A stretch of DNA of 64,000 nucleotides from Rugalucina vietnamica (lineage: Eukaryota; Mollusca; Bivalvia; Lucinida; Lucinidae). A model generated the notes under the pieces. The model was given only the letters and a program-made list of their open reading frames with translations. It ran no database searches and was not told the DNA's origin. Numbering within the stretch: the first letter of the stretch is position 1; every line of letters begins with the position of its first letter. The stretch is taken from contig OZ024872.1 of NCBI GenBank assembly GCA_964017185.1, positions 40,616,188 to 40,680,187 of the forward strand, written 5' to 3'. The position numbers and the translations under genes were made by a program. This document shows, piece after piece, positions 56,939 to 64,000 of this stretch.

Positions 56939-57168
56939 TTATGATGGGTGAAAGTGCATTGCTAGCTTATGAGCCTTCATGTTTTCTTTTCTATTGAAAG
57001 ATTTTAAACATAGATCACACATGAAAGGTTTCTTCCCAGAATGAATAAACTTCAGATGTCGATTCAAGTTTACTTTCATTGTAAATGTTTTGTCACATTT
57101 TGGGCACTGTATCCTATCTGATGTCCGGCTCGATGGAAGTTCGTAAGTTCCTGGACCAATCTGGTACC
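56939..57168 (-). CDS. C2H2 zinc-finger terminal exon D
   Basis: 230-nt exon, acceptor ctcattgcag, phase 1, own TAA. A longer lead (GPGTYELPSSRTSDR) precedes fingers CPKC..H-x4-H and CDLC..H-x4-H joined by a variant linker, HSGKKPFM. It encodes 75 full residues after the split codon. Confidence 0.85.
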
Positions 57169-57169
57169 C

Positions 57170-57900
57170 TGCAATGAGACAACGAGAATAAGATTATCGA
57201 TAATTCATTATATTACATGAAATAGCAATTCGCTTACCATATATCGACTATACACTGAGCATGCCGATGTAATTGATCTCCGAAATTCCAATAATGGTGT
57301 AAAGCTGCGTTCAGATATTGATATACCCCTGCGATATTCAAAAATACATTGACAACTCTTCTTCTTTTTGAACAATCATCACTGGCACGAAATGGACAAT
57401 TGAGAGAATTTGTTTATACAATTTGTTTAGTATGAGTGTAAATATGTACTCTGTATATAAAACTTCCAGATCTTGTGATGCTGTATGCCAAAATTAATTA
57501 AAAAATAAAGGAGTCAAGTTTTTTTTTTTTTTAACAAAAAAACAACAACAAAAAAAAACTCGATGATATTCGAGTTTCAAAGATTTCACAAGGAATCATG
57601 GTTAATAATTTGTGATTTTATTTGCATTCTTTGAAAGAATAACCATTTATGAACTAAGGCTGGAGTTTTTGAAACTCGAATATCAGCGAATATCGCAGGG
57701 GTATATTAATAACTGAACGCAGCTGTAAACAAAACAGAAATATGTGAACAAACAAGAGTATTATTCGACAAACAAAAATGGTAAAACTGACAAATGGGGA
57801 AAAAACAATTTTATATACAAATGGTCAAAATAATAAAACTAGATGAGAACAAGTGTTTATCACACTTACATCAGAAGAAAATTGATGAGAAGGTTGTGAA
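57170..57900. other. Intron with diverged direct duplication
   Basis: gcgatattcaaaaatacattgac (57330) and tatcgcaggggtatattaataactgaacgcagct (57690, in two parts) recur in diverged form at 59640-60100, suggesting a dispersed unit with gaacgcagctgta ends. Confidence 0.45.
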
Positions 57901-57904
57901 CAAA

Positions 57905-58010
57905 CTGTATCAGATGGTCAGTCAGAAGCGTAAAAGCTTTGCCTGCAGGCACTGGCAGCTCATGTATTTCTTTAGGCCCCAATTGGCAGGGGCCCCAAAC
58001 GAATCTGATA
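57905..58010 (-). repeat. SINE-like fragment, family S1
   Basis: tatcagatggtcagtcag, tttgcctgcaggcactggcagc and tttaggccccaattggcagg match the 5' half of S1. Confidence 0.6.
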
Positions 58011-58350
58011 GTCTGATTCTTAGCTGACTGCCTCAGAACGTGGGCTTAAGCTGGGCAAGTTAACATTGTTATATGGAAAAAAATAATGTACTTAAAAAAT
58101 TTTAGCAGTTTATTTAAATATACAAAAGATGCAATCATGATAACGGTTTCTTTCTTGAGAATGTAGAATTGATCAAATATCCAAAGTCATCAAATCGCCA
58201 AATGTACTTATATACTATCGTGTTTACAATAATTTTGTGAACCATACAACTCAGAAGAGCTTTATAGTTTACGCTTGTCCACACTGGTTTTGCTGGCAGA
58301 CAAACGGCAGTAATTGAGAACATTCTTACTGTAACACAAGCTTGAGTATA

Positions 58351-58595
58351 CTATGGTTTAGGAGAGCTAAACATCGGGCCTACCTGTCCCTTTAAGTGTA
58401 CTAGTTTATGTCTCCCCCTGCTGCGTTTTAGGCTGAAAAATTTCCCACACGTCACACAACTGTACGGTCTTTCTCCTGTATAAATTCTGACGTGTCTATT
58501 AACATCTTCCTTCCTATTGAAACTCTTCGAACAATACGTGCATTTATTGGGATTCCTTGTATGGTGCCTGTCTGTATATGACTCATTACATTCAA
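58351..58595 (-). CDS. C2H2 zinc-finger terminal exon E, first finger incomplete
   Basis: 245-nt exon, acceptor tttttacaag, phase 1, own TAG. Lead ECNESYTDRHH, then finger 1 CTYC..H with Tyr in place of the last His (RHVRIYTGERP), and finger 2 CVTC..H-x3-H (GKFFSLKRSRGRHKLVH). The tail is longer than in its neighbours and reaches a TAG at 58351. The missing zinc ligand may weaken finger 1. The acceptor is less pyrimidine-rich next to the AG than in A-D but gives the same phase. Confidence 0.78.
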
Positions 58596-58799
58596 CTTGT
58601 AAAAATTGAGAATTGCCAGTTGAAAATTTGTGATATTTTTCTTACTTTTACTCAAAACATTTATTTTGGGAACACGTTAGAACCGTCTTGCTGACATTAA
58701 ATTTGAGATTGAGGGGGCATTTATTCACAGACATATTTTCTTCGCGACAATAGCATAAATATAAAATGTGTTTGAATAGCAAACATACATGTTAGATGT

Positions 58800-59110
58800 T
58801 TTGTTGTTTTTTTTTTTTTTTTTTTTTTTTTTTTTGTTTTTTGGGGTTTTTTTTTATTTGTTTGTTTGTTGTTTTTTTATTCAGTCTTACGTCCCTTTCA
58901 ATATTATTTCAGCTCATATGAGACGGGTCAATAGGTAGGTGGGGCAAAAACGGAAGAACCCCGAGAAAAACCACCTGGCACACCCGCAAGCAGAATTTGG
59001 CCCGTCTCACATGTGGCCAGAGCGGGGCTCGAACCCGCACCAGACACAGCGGTGAGATGATCGAATGATTAAGAAACAGCGTTCTTAACCGCTCGGCCAC
59101 GGGGGCCGCC
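58800..59110 (-). mobile_element. tRNA-derived SINE insertion with 10-bp target duplication
   Basis: On the minus strand it begins ggcccccgtggccgagcggt (A-box), has a B-box ggttcgagcccc, a central ggtgtgccaggtggtttttc block, and a long A-rich tail (poly-T at 58807-58836). tgttagatgt stands on both sides (58790-58799, 59111-59120). The central block resembles that of conserved-domain SINE superfamilies; which one is not certain. Confidence 0.85.
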
Positions 59111-59120
59111 TGTTAGATGT

Positions 59121-60635
59121 ATAATCTTTAACCCATTACATATTTTTGAACAAGTTATCATAAAATGTTACAGAAAATTAATCATAGCTTGTAATTATAA
59201 AAATGACTAACGGCAGTAAACAAGATTATTAATGACAACTATGGTGGTAACTGCAAACAACAAAAAAAAAAAACAACATGCAAACAAATATCAAATGAAA
59301 TACAAATCAACCAATCTGAGCCATAAAGAAATTTCATTTTTGTTTTGATGTTGCTTTACACTGGGATGGGTGAATAAAGCGCTGCTCAAAGAAACAGATA
59401 ATACGAATACTAACATAGCAACATTTGAACAAAGGCATAAAACTACTGTCGAATTAGTCATTTGTCCCTCAAACACTCTTAGCTTAAATTAAAAGACCAT
59501 CATGTATCATTTTCACATTAACGACACTGTGCAATTAAAAGTTGACAAGTAATCTAATGTCAGTTTAAATGAATTTATTGATACTGGTGAACAGTTTTGG
59601 TCCTCATAACAGTGAAGACAAAATACAATGTCTGCATTTTGTTGCGTTCAGTTATTTAAATACCCCTGCAATATTTAGAATAAATTGACAGTTCTTCTTT
59701 TTGATCAATCGTCACTGGCAAGAAACTGAAGGACTTTAATATAATTTGTTAAAAATTAGGGGTTTCACCAAATTTTCGGCCTTAGTACAAAAATGGTTAT
59801 TCTTTCGTTAAGTATAATTAAAGTTACAAACCATTAACCATGGTTCCATGTGGGATCTTTGAAACTCATTTTTTATTAAAGATTGGGCTCCGTATATTAT
59901 GTAATGAATCTAGGCATACAATACCAAAAAATCTGGAATTTTTATATACATAGTAAATATTTACCCTAATACTTAACAAAATATATTAATATAGTCCTCC
60001 GGTTGTCCATTTCCTGCCAGTGACGAATATTCAAAATCAAGAAGAGTTGTCAATTTATTTCTGAATATTGCAGAATATATTATTAACTGAACGCAGCTGT
60101 ATGTCTTGGATAATTTCATTTTATTTAACTTTTGCGATATTTACATATGAGTTCGTACATGTTCATCATTCACATCTAATCTCCAAATCCTAAGATCTAT
60201 AACTGCCCAGTCATTACTTTATTAACAAGTCAACATCAGCTCCTGTTTTGCCTGATGTTCATGGCAGGGCTGTGTAATCAAGTATAATGGTTTCTTGAAC
60301 CTGTAATGGTGCCCGAATTTTATGGTATGATATGAAATCAGGTCACAATTACTTCCCTTGGACGGTAGAACACGATACGGATATACTTATACACAAACTA
60401 GTTTCCTTATTTATTTGGATGTAAAGTTGACAAATCATGTTGAATTGCTGCTTTTGATGTCAGTTTGGTTAGATTATGGTCCAAGCTTTCAGGAAATGTT
60501 AAAGCTTTCAGGAAATGTTAAATGAGTGGAGATATCTGGTAATTTCAGGTATTTAACTGCCAACTGAACCACCCCTTATGCGGTTGCTAATAGACAGGCG
60601 GATACATGTAATTCACAAAGTTACCGGTATGTATA
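59121..60635. other. Upstream intron of the zinc-finger locus
   Basis: No coding exon is recognised. 59640-60110 is a diverged copy of the unit at 57310-57725, ending gaacgcagctgta. Confidence 0.45.
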
Positions 60636-60639
60636 ACCA

Positions 60640-62631
60640 GAGGACCAATGGTCCTGTAAAGGACCAATGGTCCTGTAAACGCTCACCTGAGACCTGAGAT
60701 ATATACCAATAAACTTGTTTGACTTGAATGGTAATATACATGTATATAACCCCAGGGCAGCGTCAGAGCAACCTCTGGAGTCAATTTCTTTTTTAAATCA
60801 TAAAGATTCAGTCCATTTGCCAATTTACTGCAAGTTTTGCCCTTCAAATGACATTGCAACAATTTTCCCCATTCAAATGCATGGGCAACCTTAGTTGACC
60901 TTGCCGTAAAAAGGTCAAGGTCATCCCAGGGTCATGATTAATACAAACTTTGTAGAGCTCCATTGCCTGATGCTTCATGCCAAGATTCAAACCCATAGGC
61001 CTTCTGGTTCTGGAGAAGAAGATTTTATAAAGGTTTTTGCTATTTATAGCCATCGCGGCCATCTTGGTCATGTGACCTTGACCAATTATACAAACTTTCA
61101 TTCACTCTTCCTAAGAATGCTCCATATAAAGTTTGGCTTTGATTGGCCAAGCGGTTTCAGAGAAGAAAATGTTTCAATATTATGGTCATACACATGTATA
61201 TAGCCCCGGGGCAGGAGCAGACAACCCCCTCGGCCCAAAATATTTTCATAAACATAAATCTTCTGTCCATTTGCTCATTCCTAGCAAGTTTTTTTGCCAT
61301 TAAATGGCATTTTCCTATTTTTTTTCCCATACAAATGCATGGGCGGCCTAAGTTGACCTTGCTGTAAAAAAGGTCAAGGTCATCCCAGGGTCATGATTTA
61401 AATAAATTCTATTGCCTGATGCTTCATGTCAAGTTTCAAAATCATAGGCCTTCCGGTTCTGGAGAAGAAGATTTTTAAAGGTTTTTGCTATTTATAGCCA
61501 TGGCGGCCATCTTGGTCATGTGACCTGGACCATTTACATGTATATAAACTTTTTTCCCTCTTCCTGAGGATGCTCCACATGAAGTTTGGCTTCGATTGGC
61601 CAAGCGGTTTCAGAGGAGAAGATGTTTCAATATTATGGAAATATACATGTATATAGCCCCGGGGCAGGGGAAGACAAACCCCAGGGACCAAAATTTTCCC
61701 ATAAACATTAATTTTCTGTCTATTTGCCTATTCCCAGTAAGTTTTACCCATTTCATAGCATTTTATCATTTTCCCCATTCAAATGCATTGGCGACCTAAG
61801 TTGACCTTGCCGTAAAATAGGTCAAGGTCATTGCAGGGTCATGATTTATATAGACTTGTAGAGCTCCATTGTCTGATGCTTCATGCCAAGTTTCACAATC
61901 ATAGGCCTTCTGGTTCTGGAGTAGAAGATTTTTAAAGGTTTTTGCTATTTATAGCCATGGCGGCCATCTTGGTCATGTGACCTGGACCATTTATATAAAC
62001 TTTTCCCTCTTCCTAAGGACGCTCCACATGAAGTTTGGCTTTGATTGGCCAAGCGGTTTCAGAGGAGAGGATGTTTCAATATTATGGAAATATACATGTA
62101 TATAGCCCCGGGGCAGGGGCAGACAACCCCCAAGGGCCAAAATTTTCCCATAAACATTAATTTTCTGTCTATTTGCCTATTCCCAGTAAGTTTTACCCAT
62201 TTAATAGCATTTTACCATTTTTCCCTATTCAAATGCATTGGCGACCTAAGTTGACCTTGCCGTAAAATAGGTCAAGGTCATCGCAGGGTCATGATTCAGA
62301 TAAACTTTGTAGAGCTTCTTTCTGTGATGCTTCATGCCAAGTTTCAAAATCATAGGCCTTCTGGTTCTGGAGAAGAAAATTTTTAAAGGTTTTTGCTATT
62401 TATAGCCATGGCGGCCATCTTGGTCATGTGACCTGGACCATTTATATAAACTTTTGTTCCCCCTTCATAAGGATGCTCCACATGAAGTTTGGCTTTGATT
62501 GGCCAAGCGGTTTCAGAGGAGAAGATCTTTGAAATTGTGGACGGACGACGGACGGACGGACGACGGACGGACGACGGAGCATGGCCATCCTATAAGCTCA
62601 CCTTTTTAGCCTTCGGCTCAGGTGAGCTAAA
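60640..62631 (+). mobile_element. GCTCACCTGAG-ended repeat with 450-bp tandem units
   Basis: Second, longer copy of the family at 48083. The ttgaccttg..aggtcaaggtca block recurs near 60896, 61353, 61801 and 62251, so the period is 448-457 bp. The head (ggaccaatggtcctgtaaacgctcacctgag) and tail (agctcacctttttagccttcggctcaggtgagct) carry the inverted ends. Open frames recur in each unit but have no independent support. Confidence 0.75.
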
Positions 62632-62639
62632 AATTGGCA

Positions 62640-63820
62640 GATACCTCCAAAATGAGCCGGTCAACCCATACTTTAATCTTGATTAAAAGTACTGGCAGTG
62701 CAGAATTGGAGAAAAGCTTCAGAACAAAGCCAGCAATGTCACTTAAGAAAGATAGGAGACAAAACAAATAATTAAACTATATAGTAAAAATAATTACGGT
62801 CTGGGTCCATCAAACAAAACCGTAGTCAAATTGACGATCATCATAAAAATTCAATTTGTACTTTAGTAATCATGAATCTTAACTGAAACTATCTCCGAGT
62901 AACTACAAGTTTATATAGTTCAAAGTAGTAAAACATGTATTCAAAATCAAAATGTAATCGGAATAACATATGAGTAATTGTAGATCTAATGTAATTGTTA
63001 CAGCTATTTGCTCATTGTGTGGTTTCGAATTTTAAAAATGAATGTGAATATATTTCTTTATATGCTCACCGGCAAAAGTTTAGTCACTGAAAATACATGC
63101 AAGATCCAATTGGGACAGTTTAAATCGTTATAGCTTCAAAACCCTTCGATAGTTTTGGATTAAAATTACCAGTCATAAAAGTGTGACTAAAACCTAACAT
63201 TTCCAGCAAAAACGATTGAAATATCGCATGTGGTTTTGCCAGAGTCCATATACCATTTTTTGTTCTTGTTTTAAATGAAAGGGAGGTAATCTACAAATAA
63301 CGAATGTTTGACTTGTTATTTATCGAGAGTGTGGCTGAATTTTGAAAATATTTTTCGGATTTTTGTCACTGGCAACAACCTCTATCAGAAAGCGCAATTA
63401 ATCAAAGCGCCGATTTGATCATTTCTCGGGTAATTACAAAAAATGTTTCACGAAAAAGGCCAATAACTCTGTCGAAATTGACAACTGTTGGTGTTTCTTT
63501 CCATAATTAGAAAGAGACTGATATTGCAAATTTAATAAAGGGGAACACCGAAGGCAAGCGGCTGGGCATTATAGTAATCGGGCGTGTCAAAGTTACTGAC
63601 TAAACTTTATCCTCTGAGTATATTTGTTATCTGCTATAAATAAATGGCTTAACGTAAACAAAGGAAGAAACTGTTTAGCTAGTTTTATGTTTTGTTACAA
63701 TTAAAAATGATATTTTATAAAGATATTCAGGACTGGCGATATGATGTTCAATGTGTGTTAAAATTTAAGACATATAATTTGTTGAAAGAAGATCTTGTCT
63801 GTGAATATTATTGAAATGAA
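62640..63820. other. Intron or intergenic, nothing recognised
   Basis: No common 5' exon (for example a BTB domain) of the zinc-finger gene was found before the window ends. Confidence 0.45.
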
Positions 63821-63822
63821 AT

Positions 63823-64000
63823 TATTTGTTTGTTTTTTCGAATTTATACTTAACGCCTAAGTCAATAGTTAGGTAATGTCGGGACGTTGCCTCCATTTTA
63901 TGCGACTTTTACACAAAATTACGATGTCATGAAATCTAAAAGGTGCTTCAAATATAACACCCAAGAACGCCACCAAGGCTTACAAGCTGTATATGTAGTA
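63823..64000 (-). repeat. SINE-like dispersed repeat, family S1, cut by the window edge
   Basis: ttgtttgttttttcgaatttatacttaacg, gtcgggacgttgcctcc and acgatgtcatgaaatc blocks of S1. Confidence 0.6.

Noticed and set aside
59020..59108. tRNA-Ser/Leu-like gene on the minus strand
   Set aside because: A and B boxes are good, but the 3' acceptor strand is missing, and the sequence continues into a SINE body with an A-rich tail and target duplication.
1..64000. Endogenous viral or LTR-retrotransposon genes
   Set aside because: No gag, protease, integrase, capsid or polymerase motif was seen beyond the LINE reverse transcriptase relics.

Overview
The window is eukaryotic, TE-rich, intron-rich animal DNA, most likely from a lophotrochozoan and probably a bivalve mollusc. 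The evidence is small phase-matched exons with GT..AG introns, AT-rich introns, several tRNA-derived SINEs, many hairpin/foldback MITEs, a mariner, non-LTR retrotransposon relics, and dispersed families of a kind common in bivalve genomes (GCTCACCTGAG-ended tandem elements, GGCGGCTCA-ended MITEs, a TATGCCCCC-ended element). The species assignment is inference. No bacterial genes, CRISPR array, rRNA or intact free-standing tRNA was seen.

Three host genes can be reconstructed, all on the minus strand. (1) An LRRC74A-like leucine-rich-repeat protein has 13 exons between 21063 and 8884. Every splice phase agrees, giving an 849-residue model with a long Ser/Lys-rich disordered N-terminus, a ribonuclease-inhibitor-type LRR domain and a charged C-terminal tail. 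(2) A type II membrane, Golgi-type glycosyltransferase-like protein resembling DUF1647 has 4 exons between 41682 and 36146. The model is 360 residues and phase-consistent. (3) Five C2H2 zinc-finger terminal exons lie at 50778-58595. Each has its own acceptor, all enter in the same phase, each carries two fingers, and each ends in its own stop. This is the layout of mutually exclusive 3' exons of a lola-like (BTB-ZF type) locus whose common 5' exons would lie beyond 64000.

The rest is transposon-derived. Positions 1-7300 hold foldback and inverted repeats, including an 0.85-kb-arm palindrome at 2887-5165. The LRR introns hold a TTAA-flanked element, a nested DNA transposon at 16299-18339 and a 25-bp minisatellite. 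Positions 21-31 kb hold further palindromic elements. A dead mariner (30972-35556) is split by a 3.3-kb TTAA element with perfect inverted repeats. Positions 43-45 kb hold a large palindrome built from short degenerate motifs, and 46.4-47.4 kb hold a decayed reverse transcriptase. Two big elements (48.1-49.7 and 60.6-62.6 kb) carry 450-460 bp tandem units, each with a nuclear-receptor-like AGGTCAAGGTCA motif. SINE-like repeats crowd the zinc-finger introns.

The observations most worth following are the lola-like zinc-finger cassette array, the family of palindromic elements made of dense short-motif quasi-repeats with shared GGCCTGT(C/T)..CACA ends (27.7, 32.9 and perhaps 43.6 kb), decayed tandem copies of a zinc-finger exon end in its own 3' flank, and the nuclear-receptor half-site arrays.
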